A stretch of DNA of 64,000 bases. Origin: Crenalkalicoccus roseus. GTDB taxonomy: Bacteria; Pseudomonadota; Alphaproteobacteria; Acetobacterales; Acetobacteraceae. The notes below the pieces were generated by a model. It ran no database searches. It saw nothing but the letters and a program-made list of their open reading frames with translations, and was not told where the DNA came from. Made by a program: the position numbers and the translations under genes. The DNA lies in assembly GCF_004761865.1 (NCBI RefSeq), contig NZ_SJDM01000001.1:319549-383548 (forward strand). The letters run 5' to 3'. Shown here in pieces: positions 30,914-39,434 of the stretch (its first letter is position 1; each line of letters starts with the position of its first letter).

Positions 30914-31479
30914 CGCCCCCCGCGCCGGTGCGGCCCTGGCGCCGCGCCGGCGCGCGCACCCTGGTCCGCGACCGCTGGATCCATCTCCGCGCCGAGGCCT
31001 GGGAGACGGGCGTGGGCCTGCGCCTCGACCCCTGGTACATGCTGGACTGGCCCGACTGGGTGCATGTGGTCGCGCTGGACGCGGCGGACCGGCTGGTGCT
31101 GGTGCGCCAGTTCCGCCCGGGCGCCGGGGCGGCGATGCTGGAGCTGCCGGGCGGGGCGATGGAGCCAGGTGAGGCCGATCCCCTCGCCGCCGGGCGGCGC
31201 GAGCTGCTGGAGGAGACCGGCTTCGACGCCGCCGAATGGCACCCCGTGGCGGCGCTGTCGCCGGAGCCCGCGCACGCGACGAACCGCATCCACTTCCTGC
31301 TCGCCCTCGGCGCCGCGCCGGCGCGGCCGCAGCGCCTCGGCCCCGGCGAGGAGATCGCGGTGGAACTCCACCCGCTGGCGGCGGTCCTCGCCGGGCTGGA
31401 GGGCGGCCTGCTCGGCCATGCCGGGCATGTCGGCGGGCTGCTCCTGGCGCTGCGGCAGGCGGGCCGGATCCGGTTCTGA
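30910..31479 (+). CDS. Nudix hydrolase
   Basis: 189 aa. A complete Nudix box starts at [18 protein letters not shown] and continues LLEETGF (about residues 78-102), with the catalytic REx2EE glutamates. The substrate region resembles ADP-ribose pyrophosphatase-like members ([11 protein letters not shown] before the box). The ATG overlaps the gcvP stop (ATGA), so it is probably translated with the glycine cleavage system and under the same riboswitch. Substrate unknown; a housekeeping role on an oxidised or nucleotide by-product is possible but inferred. Confidence 0.88.
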
Positions 31480-31483
31480 CGGT

Positions 31484-31510
31484 GCCGGGGCGGCAGTCCG
31501 CCGCCCCGGC
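31484..31510. terminator. Bidirectional hairpin between convergent genes
   Basis: A perfect 11-bp stem, GCCGGGGCGGC (31484-31494) and GCCGCCCCGGC (31500-31510), with loop AGTCC fills the gap between the ends of the gcv operon and the convergent sugar dehydrogenase gene. No T-run follows on either strand. Position and symmetry suggest it terminates transcription from both sides. Confidence 0.6.
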
Positions 31511-31518
31511 CAGCCGCA

Positions 31519-32700
31519 TCACTGGCGCCGCGCCGTCACCCGCAGCACCTCGCCATCCTCATGCTCGGTGAGCAGCCACAGCGCACCCTCGCGGTCCACC
31601 CTCACGTCGCGGATCCGCCGGTCGAGGTCGCGCAGCATCCACTCCTCCTGCGTGACCCGGCCGTCCTCGATGCGGGTGCGCACCACCGCCCGGCCCCGCA
31701 GCGCGCCATGGAGCAGGTCGCCGCGCCATTCAGGAAACATCTCGCCCCGGTAGATGGCGAGGCCCGAGGGGGCGACGGTCTCCTCGAAGATGTGCAGGGC
31801 CGACTCCATCCCCTCCCTCTCGGTGCCGACGCCGATCGGGGCGCCGGAATAGTCCTTGCCGCCGGTCAGGAAGGGCCAGCCGTAATTCTTCCCCGCCTCG
31901 ATGCGCTGGATCGTGTCGCCGCGCTGCGGGCCATGGTCGTTCAGCCACAGCGTGCCCGTCTCGGCATCCAGCGCCATGCCCTGCGGGTTGCGCAGGCCGA
32001 TGGCATAGATGTGGGGGTCCCTGCCTTCCTGGCCGAGGAAGGGGTTGCCGGGCGCCGGCTCCCCGTCGAAGGTCATGCGGATGACCGAGCCGGCATGGTC
32101 GTCCGCCCTCTGCGCGCGGCCCATGTTGCGCCGGTCGCCGATGGTGAGCAGCAGCACGCCCTCGCGCGGGTCCACCGCCATCCGTCCGCCGAAATGCAGG
32201 CCGCTGCCGTCCGGATTGTTCTGCATGAAGATGACGCGCACATCCTCGAGCCGCGCCTGGCCGCCCTGCTCGGCCAGCCTGCCGCGGGCCACCGCGGTGC
32301 CGCCGCCCTCCTCGGTCCAGCGCGAGAAGCTGAGGAACAGGGTCCGGTTGCGCTCGAATTCGGGGTGCAGCACCACGTCGAACAGCCCGCCCTGGCTGCG
32401 GCCGGTGGGGCCGGGGTAGCGGTACACCTCCGGCACGCCCTGCACCGCGGGCGAGAGCGCGCCGTCGCGCCCGAGGATGCGCAGCCGGCCGGGGTTGCGC
32501 TCCGTCACCAGCACCCGGCCGTCGGGCAGGAAGGCCATGCCCCAGGGATGCTCGAGGCCGCGCGCCATGGTCTCGACGCTGACGGCGTGCTTCTCGGTCT
32601 CAAGATGGCGCGGCTGCGCGGCGGCGGGCGCGGCGAGCAGGCCGGCACCGAGCGCGGCGGCCGCCGCCACGCGAATGGATGCACTCAGGCTTGGCAACAT
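31519..32700 (-). CDS. PQQ-dependent sugar dehydrogenase-like protein (YliI/Asd type)
   Basis: 393 aa secreted beta-propeller. A signal peptide (ALGAGLLAAPAAAQP) is followed by the GSDH domain: GLEHPWGMAFLPDGRVLVTE, the Q/H-rich GLFDVVLHPEF, and the calcium/PQQ-region segments GGRMAVDPREG, AIGLRNPQGMALD and NDHGPQRGD. It should oxidise aldoses in the periplasm with PQQ. No PQQ synthesis genes are in the window. The start at MLPSLSAS is chosen for the signal peptide; the open frame runs 5' without a credible domain. Confidence 0.9.
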   Translation of the reverse strand: MLPSLSASIRVAAAAALGAGLLAAPAAAQPRHLETEKHAVSVETMARGLEHPWGMAFLPDGRVLVTERNPGRLRILGRDGALSPAVQGVPEVYRYPGPTGRSQGGLFDVVLHPEFERNRTLFLSFSRWTEEGGGTAVARGRLAEQGGQARLEDVRVIFMQNNPDGSGLHFGGRMAVDPREGVLLLTIGDRRNMGRAQRADDHAGSVIRMTFDGEPAPGNPFLGQEGRDPHIYAIGLRNPQGMALDAETGTLWLNDHGPQRGDTIQRIEAGKNYGWPFLTGGKDYSGAPIGVGTEREGMESALHIFEETVAPSGLAIYRGEMFPEWRGDLLHGALRGRAVVRTRIEDGRVTQEEWMLRDLDRRIRDVRVDREGALWLLTEHEDGEVLRVTARRQ

Positions 32701-32806
32701 CGAACGTCTCCCGGCAGCGTTGCGAAGGTATCGGGCCCGCGGGCCCGTTCGCGAACGCCGGCGGTGGCGGCGCGGTTCGGCGCCGCCCGGCGCGGCGGGA
32801 GGAAGG

Positions 32807-33550
32807 ATGGCGGGGAACGGCATGGCGCCGCGACGCGGCGGGCTCCGGGACAGGCTGGCGCCGCTCGGGGAGCGGCTGGAACTCGGCAGCATCGTGCTGC
32901 TGCTGCTTCTGGTCACCGGCGTCTGGGGCTTCATCGAACTCGCGGGCGAGGTGGTGGAGGGAGAGACCGAGCGGCTCGACCGCGCGCTCCTGCTCGCGTT
33001 CCGCGCCCGCGACGACCCGGCGGAGCCGCTCGGCCCCCTCTGGCTGCAGGAGATGGGGCGGGACCTGACCGCGCTCGGCGGGGTGGCGGTGCTGAGCCTC
33101 GTGACCATCGGCGTCCTTGCCTTCCTGGCGATGCGCCGGCTCTGGGCCGCGGCGGGGCTGCTGCTGGTGGCGGTGCTCGGCGGCCTCGCGGTCAGCACGC
33201 TGCTGAAGGAGCATTTCGAGCGCCCCCGCCCCGACCTCGTGCCGCACGGCTCGATCGTGACCGACGCCAGCTTCCCGAGCGGCCATTCGATGATGGCGAC
33301 GGTGGTCTACCTCACCCTCGGCGCGCTGCTCGCGCGGGTGGAGCCGGGGCTGCGCGTCAAGGTCTTCGTCCTTGGCTTCGCGGTGCTGCTGGCGCTGCTG
33401 GTCGGGGTGAGCCGCGTGTATCTCGGCGTGCACTGGCCGACCGACGTGCTGGCCGGCTGGGTGCTCGGCGCCGCCTGGGCGCTGCTGTTCTGGCTGATCG
33501 CGCGCTGGTTGCAGCACCGCGGGCGGCTGGAGGTGGACCGGGGAGAGTGA
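32807..33550 (+). CDS. PAP2-family membrane phosphatase
   Basis: 247 aa with about six membrane segments. The three phosphatase motifs are complete: KEHFERPRP, SFPSGHSMMA and SRVYLGVHWPTDVLAG. It dephosphorylates a lipid phosphate such as undecaprenyl pyrophosphate or phosphatidic acid at the periplasmic face. The ATG has GGAGG four bases upstream. A hairpin follows the stop. Confidence 0.9.
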   Translation: MAGNGMAPRRGGLRDRLAPLGERLELGSIVLLLLLVTGVWGFIELAGEVVEGETERLDRALLLAFRARDDPAEPLGPLWLQEMGRDLTALGGVAVLSLVTIGVLAFLAMRRLWAAAGLLLVAVLGGLAVSTLLKEHFERPRPDLVPHGSIVTDASFPSGHSMMATVVYLTLGALLARVEPGLRVKVFVLGFAVLLALLVGVSRVYLGVHWPTDVLAGWVLGAAWALLFWLIARWLQHRGRLEVDRGE

Positions 33551-33574
33551 GCGCCGCGCCCGCGCGGGCGGCGC
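33551..33574 (+). terminator. GC-rich hairpin after PAP2 gene
   Basis: Directly after the stop, arms GCGCCGC (33551-33557) and GCGGCGC (33568-33574) pair, and the ten bases between them can extend the stem partly. There is no T-run, so this is a likely but unproven terminator. Confidence 0.4.
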
Positions 33575-33621
33575 AACCGCGCGCGCCGTGCCGGGTTTCC
33601 GCCTGCACGGAGGACATGACG

Positions 33622-34179
33622 ATGCGGAGGCTTCCTCTTGCCCTGGCCGCGGCGCTGCTGGCGGCGCCGCTGCCGGCGATGGCGCAGACATCGGCCGAGC
33701 TGGTCTATTCCCAGCCGCTGACGCAGGAGGCGATCCGGCAGGTGCAGGAGAGGCTGCGCGAGGCCGGCGCCTATGGCGGGCGCGCGGACGGCGTCTGGGG
33801 CCCGGAAAGCCGGGCGGCGCTGGAGCGCTTCCAGCAGAGCCGCGGCCTGCAGGTGACGGGCCAGCTCAACCCGGCGACGGCGGCGACGCTCGGCCTCAGC
33901 CCGGCGGCGCTGGTGGGCGATGGGCGCGAGCGCATCGCCGCTCCCGCCGCGGGCGCCATCGCCGGCGACACGCTGGGCGCCGAGGCGGTGCGGCAGGTGC
34001 AGTCCCGGCTGCGCAGCCTCGGCTACTACCGCGCCGAGGTGGACGGCATCTGGGGCCCGCGCACCCAGGCGGCGATCGAGGAGTTCCAGCAGGGGCGCGG
34101 CCTGCAGGCGACCGGCCAGCTCAATCCGGCGACCGTGCAGGCGCTGGGGCTCGACCCGAGCGCGCTGGCGGCCCGCTAG
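33622..34179 (+). CDS. Secreted protein with two peptidoglycan-binding domains
   Basis: 185 aa. A signal peptide (MRRLPLALAAALLAAPLPAM, cleavage after AMA) is followed by two PG_binding_1 repeats, about residues 30-90 and 115-180. Each has the pattern VQxRLRxxGxYxGxxDGxWGPxTxAALExFQQxRGLQxTGQLNPAT. No catalytic domain, so it probably anchors to or senses the cell wall. An ATG six bases upstream exists but lies too close to the GGAGG; this one has eight-base spacing. Confidence 0.85.
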   Translation: MRRLPLALAAALLAAPLPAMAQTSAELVYSQPLTQEAIRQVQERLREAGAYGGRADGVWGPESRAALERFQQSRGLQVTGQLNPATAATLGLSPAALVGDGRERIAAPAAGAIAGDTLGAEAVRQVQSRLRSLGYYRAEVDGIWGPRTQAAIEEFQQGRGLQATGQLNPATVQALGLDPSALAAR

Positions 34180-34180
34180 C

Positions 34181-34260
34181 GCCCGATCCGCGGAGGCGGG
34201 AGCGGCGGATCAGCCGCCCGGCAAGGAGCGGCGGCATGATCCGCCAGGGCAGATCACGCC
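34181..34260. repeat. Copy of dispersed intergenic repeat
   Basis: Bases 34181-34199 are identical to the reverse complement of part of the 49080 tandem unit (GCCCGATCCGCGGAGGCGG). The rest shares CAGCCGCCCGGCAA and TGATCCGCC with the element at 57195-57262 and includes a GGCGG-ATCAG-CCGCC hairpin (34204-34218). It lies between the convergent ends of the peptidoglycan-binding gene and sdhB, where it may end transcription. Confidence 0.65.
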
Positions 34261-34303
34261 GCGAGGCATTTTCCGCGGGCCGCGCCGCCCCGGAGCGGAG
34301 GCC

Positions 34304-35086
34304 TCAGCCCTGCCGCTCGACCAGAAGCTGCTTGATCTTGCCGATCGCCGCCGCCGGGTTCAGGCCCTTGGGGCAGGTGCGGGTGCAGTTCATGATGGTG
34401 TGGCAGCGGTAGAGGCGGAACGGATCCTCGAGCTGGTCCAGCCGCTCGCCCGTATGCTCGTCGCGCGAATCGGCGATCCAGCGATAGGCCTGCAGCAGCA
34501 CCGCCGGGCCGAGATAGCGGTCGCCGTTCCACCAGTAGCTCGGGCAGGCGGTGGAGCAGCAGAAGCAGAGGATGCACTCCCACAGGCCGTCGAGCCGCGC
34601 GCGCTCCTCGCGGCTCTGCCGGCGCTCGGCGTCGGGCGGCGGCGGGGTGTCGGCCTTCAGCCAGGGTTCTATGGAGCGGAGCTGGGCGTAGAGCTGGGAG
34701 AGATCCGGCACCAAATCCTTCACCACCGGCATGTGCGGCAGCGGATAGATCCTGACCTCGCCCTTCACGTCCTCGATCGGCTTGAGGCAGGCCAGCGTGT
34801 TCAGCCCGTCGATGTTCATCGAGCAGGAACCGCAGATCCCCTCGCGGCAGGAGCGGCGGAAGGTGAGGGTGCTGTCCACCTCGTTCTTGATCTTGATCAG
34901 CGCGTCCAGGACCATCGGGCCGCACTGGTCGAGGTCGATCTCGTAGGTGTCGGTGCGCGGGTTCTCGCCCGAGTCCGGGTCCCAGCGGTAGATCCTGAAC
35001 GCCTTGACGTTCTTCGCGCCGGGCGGCGCCTTGTAGGTCTTGCCCGGCTGGATGGTGCTGTTCCTGGGAAGGGTGAAGGTCGCCAT
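34304..35086 (-). CDS. sdhB: Succinate dehydrogenase iron-sulfur subunit SdhB
   Basis: 260 aa subunit of complex II. The 2Fe-2S motif [16 protein letters not shown] lies near residues 75-92, and two ferredoxin-type cysteine clusters [16 protein letters not shown] and [17 protein letters not shown] carry the 4Fe-4S and 3Fe-4S centres. Last gene of sdhCDAB. The start at MATFTLPRN is the normal family N-terminus. Confidence 0.97.
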   Translation of the reverse strand: MATFTLPRNSTIQPGKTYKAPPGAKNVKAFRIYRWDPDSGENPRTDTYEIDLDQCGPMVLDALIKIKNEVDSTLTFRRSCREGICGSCSMNIDGLNTLACLKPIEDVKGEVRIYPLPHMPVVKDLVPDLSQLYAQLRSIEPWLKADTPPPPDAERRQSREERARLDGLWECILCFCCSTACPSYWWNGDRYLGPAVLLQAYRWIADSRDEHTGERLDQLEDPFRLYRCHTIMNCTRTCPKGLNPAAAIGKIKQLLVERQG

Positions 35087-35100
35087 TCGGCCGGATTCCC

Positions 35101-36912
35101 CTAGTAGACCCGCGCCTTGGGCGGGAAGACCTGCACCTCGTTGGTGAGGGTGCGCATCTTCACGTCGCGGTAGTCGAGGCGGGTGCGGTAGTTCTCGTCC
35201 ACCCAGGCCAGGGTGTGCTTCATCCAGTTCTCGTCGTCGCGCTCGGGGTAGTCCTCGTGCGCGTGGGCGCCGCGGCTCTCCTTGCGCGCCTCGGCGCCGA
35301 CGATGGTGGTGAGCGCGTTGCCGAGCAGGTTGTCGAGCTCCAGCGCCTCGACCAGGTCGCTGTTCCAGATCAGGCTGCGGTCGGTGACGCGGAGGTCGGC
35401 GTAGCCCGCGGCGATCTTCTCCATCTTCTCCACGCCCTCCTTCAGCAGTTCGGAGGTGCGGAAGACGGCGGCGTGGGCCTGCATGGTGCGCTGCATGGTC
35501 AGGCGCAGCTCCGCGGTCGGCGTGCCGCCCTTGGCGTGGCGGACGCGGTCGAAGCGGTCGAGCGCCTTCTCGCCGGCGCCCGGGGGCAGCGGCGGCTGGG
35601 AGGCGCTGGGGCGGAGCGTCTCGGCGGCGCGGTGCGCGGCGGCGCGGCCGAACACCACGAGGTCGAGCAGCGAGTTGGTGCCGAGGCGGTTGGCGCCGTG
35701 CACCGAGACGCAGGCCGCCTCGCCCACCGCCATCAGCCCGGGCACGACGCGGTCCTGGTCGTCCCGCGTCGGGTTCAGCACCTCGGTGTGGATGTTGGTC
35801 GGGATGCCGCCCATGTTGTAGTGCACGGTCGGCAGGATCGGGATCGGCTCCTTGGTCACGTCCACGCCGGCGAAGATCTTGGCGGTCTCGGAGATGCCGG
35901 GCAGCCGCTCGTGCAGGATGTCGGCGCCGAGATGCTCGAGGTGCAGGTGGATGTGGTCCTTCTGCGGGCCGCAGCCGCGCCCCTCGCGGATCTCCATGGA
36001 CATGGCGCGGGAAACGACATCGCGCGAGGCGAGGTCCTTCGCCGTCGGGGCATAGCGCTCCATGAAGCGCTCGCCCTCGGAGTTGGTCAGGTAGCCGCCT
36101 TCGCCGCGCGCCCCTTCCGTGATCAGGCAACCCGCGCCGTAGATGCCGGTGGGGTGGAACTGCACGAATTCCTGGTCCTGCAGCGGCAGGCCGGCGCGCA
36201 GCACCATCCCGCCCCCGTCGCCGGTGCAGGTGTGGGCCGAGGTGCAGGAGAAGTAGGCGCGGCCGTAGCCGCCCGTGGCCAGCACCGTGGTCTGGGCGCG
36301 GAAGCGGTGGATGGTGCCGTCCTCGAGGTTCCAGGCGACGACGCCGCGGCAGGCGCCCTCGTCGTCCATGATCAGGTCGAGGGCGAAGTACTCGACGAAG
36401 AACTCGCAGCCGTGCTTGAGCGACTGCTGGTAGAGGGTGTGCAGGATGGCATGGCCGGTGCGGTCGGCGGCGGCGCAGGCGCGCATCGCCGGCGTCTTGC
36501 CGTAGTGCTGCATGTGGCCGCCGAAGGGGCGCTGGTAGATGCGCCCGTCCTCGGTGCGGCTGAACGGCACGCCGTAGTGCTCGAGCTCGATCACCGCCGG
36601 GATCGCCTCGCGGCACATGTACTCGATGGCGTCCTGGTCGCCGAGCCAGTCCGACCCCTTGACGGTGTCGTACATGTGCCAGCGCCAGTCGTCCTCGCCC
36701 ATGTTGCCGAGCGCGGCGCCGATGCCGCCCTGCGCGGCGACGGTGTGGCTGCGCGTCGGGAAGACCTTGGTGATGCAGGCGGTCTTGAGGCCGGCGGCGC
36801 CCATGCCGAAGGTGGCGCGCAGGCCGGCGCCTCCCGCGCCGACCACCACGACGTCGTAGGTGTGGTCGACGATCCGGTATGCGCCCCGGGAGGGCTGGGT
36901 GATCGCGTTCAT
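35101..36912 (-). CDS. sdhA: Succinate dehydrogenase flavoprotein subunit SdhA
   Basis: 603 aa. The FAD-binding [17 protein letters not shown] is near residue 22, and the covalent FAD histidine motif [17 protein letters not shown] near residue 54. [20 protein letters not shown] and [17 protein letters not shown] complete the substrate site. It oxidises succinate to fumarate in the TCA cycle. It starts 28 bases after sdhD. Confidence 0.97.
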   Translation of the reverse strand: MNAITQPSRGAYRIVDHTYDVVVVGAGGAGLRATFGMGAAGLKTACITKVFPTRSHTVAAQGGIGAALGNMGEDDWRWHMYDTVKGSDWLGDQDAIEYMCREAIPAVIELEHYGVPFSRTEDGRIYQRPFGGHMQHYGKTPAMRACAAADRTGHAILHTLYQQSLKHGCEFFVEYFALDLIMDDEGACRGVVAWNLEDGTIHRFRAQTTVLATGGYGRAYFSCTSAHTCTGDGGGMVLRAGLPLQDQEFVQFHPTGIYGAGCLITEGARGEGGYLTNSEGERFMERYAPTAKDLASRDVVSRAMSMEIREGRGCGPQKDHIHLHLEHLGADILHERLPGISETAKIFAGVDVTKEPIPILPTVHYNMGGIPTNIHTEVLNPTRDDQDRVVPGLMAVGEAACVSVHGANRLGTNSLLDLVVFGRAAAHRAAETLRPSASQPPLPPGAGEKALDRFDRVRHAKGGTPTAELRLTMQRTMQAHAAVFRTSELLKEGVEKMEKIAAGYADLRVTDRSLIWNSDLVEALELDNLLGNALTTIVGAEARKESRGAHAHEDYPERDDENWMKHTLAWVDENYRTRLDYRDVKMRTLTNEVQVFPPKARVY

Positions 36913-36940
36913 CGTTCCCGTTTCCGTTCCGCCCGCCGCC

Positions 36941-37339
36941 TCAGACCGCGATCCTGAGGACCGCCAGCGCGGCGGCGAGGCCGAGCAGCCAGCAGAGGGC
37001 CTTCACGCCGAGGATGTAGGCCATCCGCAGCCATTCCTGGTTGATGTAGTCCTCGAAGATCACCTGCGCGCCGAGCGCCGTGTGATAGAAGCTGAGCCCG
37101 ATCGTCAGCAGCAGCAGCACCGCGTTCCAGGGCCGCGCGATCCAGGCCACCGTCTCGGCGTGCGTCGCCCCCGCCAGCAGCGCGGCGGAGATCACGAACC
37201 AGAGCGTCAGCGGCAGCAGGGCGGCGGAGGTGACGCGCTGCACCCACCAGTGGCGCACCCCGCTCTTCGCTGAGCCGAGGCCGCGCACCCGCCCGAGCGG
37301 GGTGCGCAGGGTGGTGGTCCGGACCTGGTCTTCGGCCAT
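36941..37339 (-). CDS. sdhD: Succinate dehydrogenase membrane anchor SdhD
   Basis: 132 aa with three membrane helices. [19 protein letters not shown] near residue 21 is the alphaproteobacterial SdhD motif, and [17 protein letters not shown] carries the heme-ligand His region. Together with SdhC it binds heme b and ubiquinone. Confidence 0.93.
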   Translation of the reverse strand: MAEDQVRTTTLRTPLGRVRGLGSAKSGVRHWWVQRVTSAALLPLTLWFVISAALLAGATHAETVAWIARPWNAVLLLLTIGLSFYHTALGAQVIFEDYINQEWLRMAYILGVKALCWLLGLAAALAVLRIAV

Positions 37340-37349
37340 GACGTGCTCC

Positions 37350-37796
37350 TCAGCCCCAGAAGGCGATGGCGATGATCCAGGTCAGCACCGTCAGCACCGC
37401 AGTGCCGATCAGCACGGCGCGGCCGCTGCGGTAGGTGGCCGGGATGGTGTAGCCGTAGCCCGCGTCCCAGGCGAGGTGGCGGATGCCGTTCAGGGTGTGG
37501 AACCACGCCGCCGCGGACATGCCGAACAGGATCAGCAGCCCGAGGAAGGAGCCCAGGAAGCCCTGCACCCGGGCGAAGGCCTCCGGCCCCGCCGCGGCGG
37601 CGAGCAGCCACCAGACCAGCAGCAGCAGGCCGAGGCTCCAGATCACGCCGGTGATGCGACCGCTGATCGAGAGCGCGCTCGTCATCTGCAGCATGTCGTA
37701 GACCTGCAGGTGCGGCGAGAGGGGCCGGCGCACGGGCGTGCCGTCCGAACGGCGACCGATCATGGTCGCCTCGCGCGAATCCTGCATGATGGACAT
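37350..37796 (-). CDS. sdhC: Succinate dehydrogenase cytochrome b subunit SdhC
   Basis: 148 aa with three membrane helices. RPLSPHLQVYDMLQMTSALS then ISGRITG is the quinone-site signature of SdhC, and WFHTLNGIRHLAWDAGYG carries the heme His. The first gene of the operon; a candidate promoter lies about 90 bases upstream. A start at MIGRR, 12 codons in, is also possible. Confidence 0.94.
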   Translation of the reverse strand: MSIMQDSREATMIGRRSDGTPVRRPLSPHLQVYDMLQMTSALSISGRITGVIWSLGLLLLVWWLLAAAAGPEAFARVQGFLGSFLGLLILFGMSAAAWFHTLNGIRHLAWDAGYGYTIPATYRSGRAVLIGTAVLTVLTWIIAIAFWG

Positions 37797-37885
37797 GGGC
37801 GGATGCTCCGGAGCTGCGGGGCGCCGGGCCCGCCCGGCGAGGCCCTCGGGTCCCGGCGGCGGCAGGCGGCGCGCTTGTGCCGGAC

Positions 37886-37915
37886 CTTCTATGGTGGCGC
37901 GTGGCGGAGCGTCAA
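37886..37915 (-). promoter_or_regulatory. Candidate sigma-70 promoter for sdhCDAB
   Basis: On the minus strand, TTGACG (37910-37915) and TAGAAG (37886-37891) are separated by 18 bases and precede sdhC by about 90 bases. The -35 matches the consensus at five of six bases and the -10 at four. An AATTCC/GGAATT inverted pair (37914-37919 and 37935-37940) overlaps the -35 box and could be an operator half-site pair. Confidence 0.4.
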
Positions 37916-37949
37916 TTCCACGGGACCAATGGAAGGAATTGCTGCCTCC

Positions 37950-37977
37950 GGGTTATAGGAAATATATCCTAAAACCC
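37950..37977. promoter_or_regulatory. 28-bp AT-rich near-perfect palindrome
   Basis: Each 14-base arm reads GGGTTWTAGGAWAT toward the centre and 12 of 14 pairs match. The two mismatches are A/A-type at arm positions 6 and 12. It is AT-rich amid very GC-rich sequence and ends one base before the ATG of the small ORF at 37978. TATCCT (37965-37970) sits seven bases before that ATG, a spacing that would fit a -10 box of a leaderless transcript. It looks like an operator for a dimeric regulator; the regulator is unknown. Confidence 0.6.
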
Positions 37978-38130
37978 ATGCCCGAACCCGCCCCGCGCCC
38001 CCCCGCCCGGCCGAGGAGGACGCCGCCGCGCCCCGGCCTGCCCCAGCGCCTGCTGCCCTGGCTCGACCTGATCGGCAAGCTGCTCGCTGCCATCGCCACG
38101 GCACTGGCGATCTGGAAGGGGCTGGGCTGA
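37978..38130 (+). CDS. Possible 50-aa single-pass membrane peptide
   Basis: Starts at the ATG directly after the palindrome. The first 30 residues are Pro/Arg-rich (MPEPAPRPPARPRRTPP), followed by a hydrophobic segment LLPWLDLIGKLLAAIATALA ending IWKGLG. No ribosome site is visible, so if expressed it may be leaderless. No family is recognised. The abrupt end and the amphipathic/TM helix make it a plausible small protein, but chance is not excluded. Confidence 0.4.
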   Translation: MPEPAPRPPARPRRTPPRPGLPQRLLPWLDLIGKLLAAIATALAIWKGLG

Positions 38131-38150
38131 GCCCCGCACGGCCCCAAGGG

Positions 38151-38471
38151 TCACGAGGCGAGCTTCAGCCCCGCCACCCCGGCCAGGATCAGCGCCAGGC
38201 AGAGGATGCGGAGCGCGGTCGCCGGGTCGCCCTCCACCGCCATGCCCCATATCGCCGCCCCCGCCGCGCCGATGCCGGTCCAGACCGCATAAACCGTACC
38301 GATCGGGATGGTCTGCAGCGCACGCGACATGCAGTAGAAGCTGACCGCCATCGCCCCCACCGTGGCCAGGCTCGGCCCGAGGCGCGTGAAGCCCTGGGTG
38401 TATTTCAGCAGGATCGCCCACACGACCTCGAACAGCCCGGCCACGCCGAGCCACACCCAGGCCACCGCCAT
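38151..38471 (-). CDS. sugE: SMR-family exporter, SugE/Gdx-like
   Basis: 106 aa, four membrane helices. The helix-1 glutamate (GLFEVVWA, E15) that binds substrate is present, and KYTQGFTRLGPS and VYAVWTGIGAAGAAIWG are the SugE/Gdx signature rather than the EmrE one. Gdx proteins export guanidinium. I looked for a guanidine riboswitch upstream and did not find one. Divergent to the DMT transporter at 38560. Confidence 0.85.
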   Translation of the reverse strand: MAVAWVWLGVAGLFEVVWAILLKYTQGFTRLGPSLATVGAMAVSFYCMSRALQTIPIGTVYAVWTGIGAAGAAIWGMAVEGDPATALRILCLALILAGVAGLKLAS

Positions 38472-38559
38472 CCATCCCCTCTCCCGCTTCCTCGGCTTGA
38501 CAGGCGCCGCCCGCTGCGGCGCGGTGCGGCGGAACGTTCAGGGCGCAGCGCGAACCGAG

Positions 38560-39432
38560 ATGATGACAACCGCCATCCTGTTCCTGCTGCTCGCCAACCT
38601 CCTCTATGCCATCGGCTACGCGCTGGCGAAGCTGCTGGCGGCGGATCTCGACCCGATCGGGATCACCTTCCTGCGCAGCGGCCTCGTGCTGCTGGCCGCC
38701 GCGGGCCTCTCCTTCCGCCTGCCGGATCCGGCCGGCGCCTGGCGCCGCGCCGCCCGGCCGCCGCGGGCCTGGGACCAGCGCCTGGCGGCGGCGGCGCTGG
38801 TCGTCTCCAGCACCATCAGCGTGTTCGGCTATGCGCTGCTGCCCTTCACCGAGGCCTCGGCCCTCGGCTTCACCGGCCCGATCATCCTGACCGCCTGCGG
38901 CGCGCTGCTGCTGCGCGAGCGGGTGACGCCGCGCCGCTGGCTGGCCGTGGCCCTCGGCTTCGCCGGCATGCTGGCGATGCTGCGCCCGGGCGGGGAGCTG
39001 TTCCGCCCCGAGGCGGCGGTGCCGATCGCCGGGGCCCTGCTCTATGCGCTCTACCAGGTGCTGCTGCGCCGCCTGCGCGGGGCGGCGACGGAGACCGACG
39101 CCATGGTGCAGGGCGCCATCGCCGGCGTCGTGCTGCTCGGCCCGCTGATGCCGCTGGTCTGGCGCACGCCGGAGGGGGCGGTGCTGGCGCTGGTGCTGCT
39201 CTACACCGCGGTGCAGACAGCCGCGCTCGCCGCCCTCGCCGCGGCGATGCGCCGGGGCGAGGTCTCGGCGCTCGCGCCCTGGCACTATGCGCGCCTGGTC
39301 TTCGCCGTGGCGCTCGATGCGGTGCTGTTCGCCCGCTTCCCGCCCGCCGGGGCGCTGGCCGGCGCGGCGCTGATCGCCGCCGGGGGGCTGCTGCTGCTGG
39401 TGCCGGAGCGCCGGCGCAAGGCGGGGCGCTGA
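38560..39432 (+). CDS. EamA/DMT-family transporter
   Basis: 290 aa, ten predicted membrane helices in two EamA repeats. TEASALGFTGPIILTACGAL in the first half and the ERV/PRRW loop after helix 5 are family features. Substrate unknown. A second ATG follows directly and could be the start. Two bases separate it from the AEC transporter gene, so the two are co-transcribed. Confidence 0.88.
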   Translation: MMTTAILFLLLANLLYAIGYALAKLLAADLDPIGITFLRSGLVLLAAAGLSFRLPDPAGAWRRAARPPRAWDQRLAAAALVVSSTISVFGYALLPFTEASALGFTGPIILTACGALLLRERVTPRRWLAVALGFAGMLAMLRPGGELFRPEAAVPIAGALLYALYQVLLRRLRGAATETDAMVQGAIAGVVLLGPLMPLVWRTPEGAVLALVLLYTAVQTAALAALAAAMRRGEVSALAPWHYARLVFAVALDAVLFARFPPAGALAGAALIAAGGLLLLVPERRRKAGR

Positions 39433-39434
39433 CC

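Noticed and set aside
38472-38559. Guanidine riboswitch ahead of the SugE-like gene
   Set aside because: No pair of hairpins with ACGR loops or ykkC-like core could be found in the 88-base leader.
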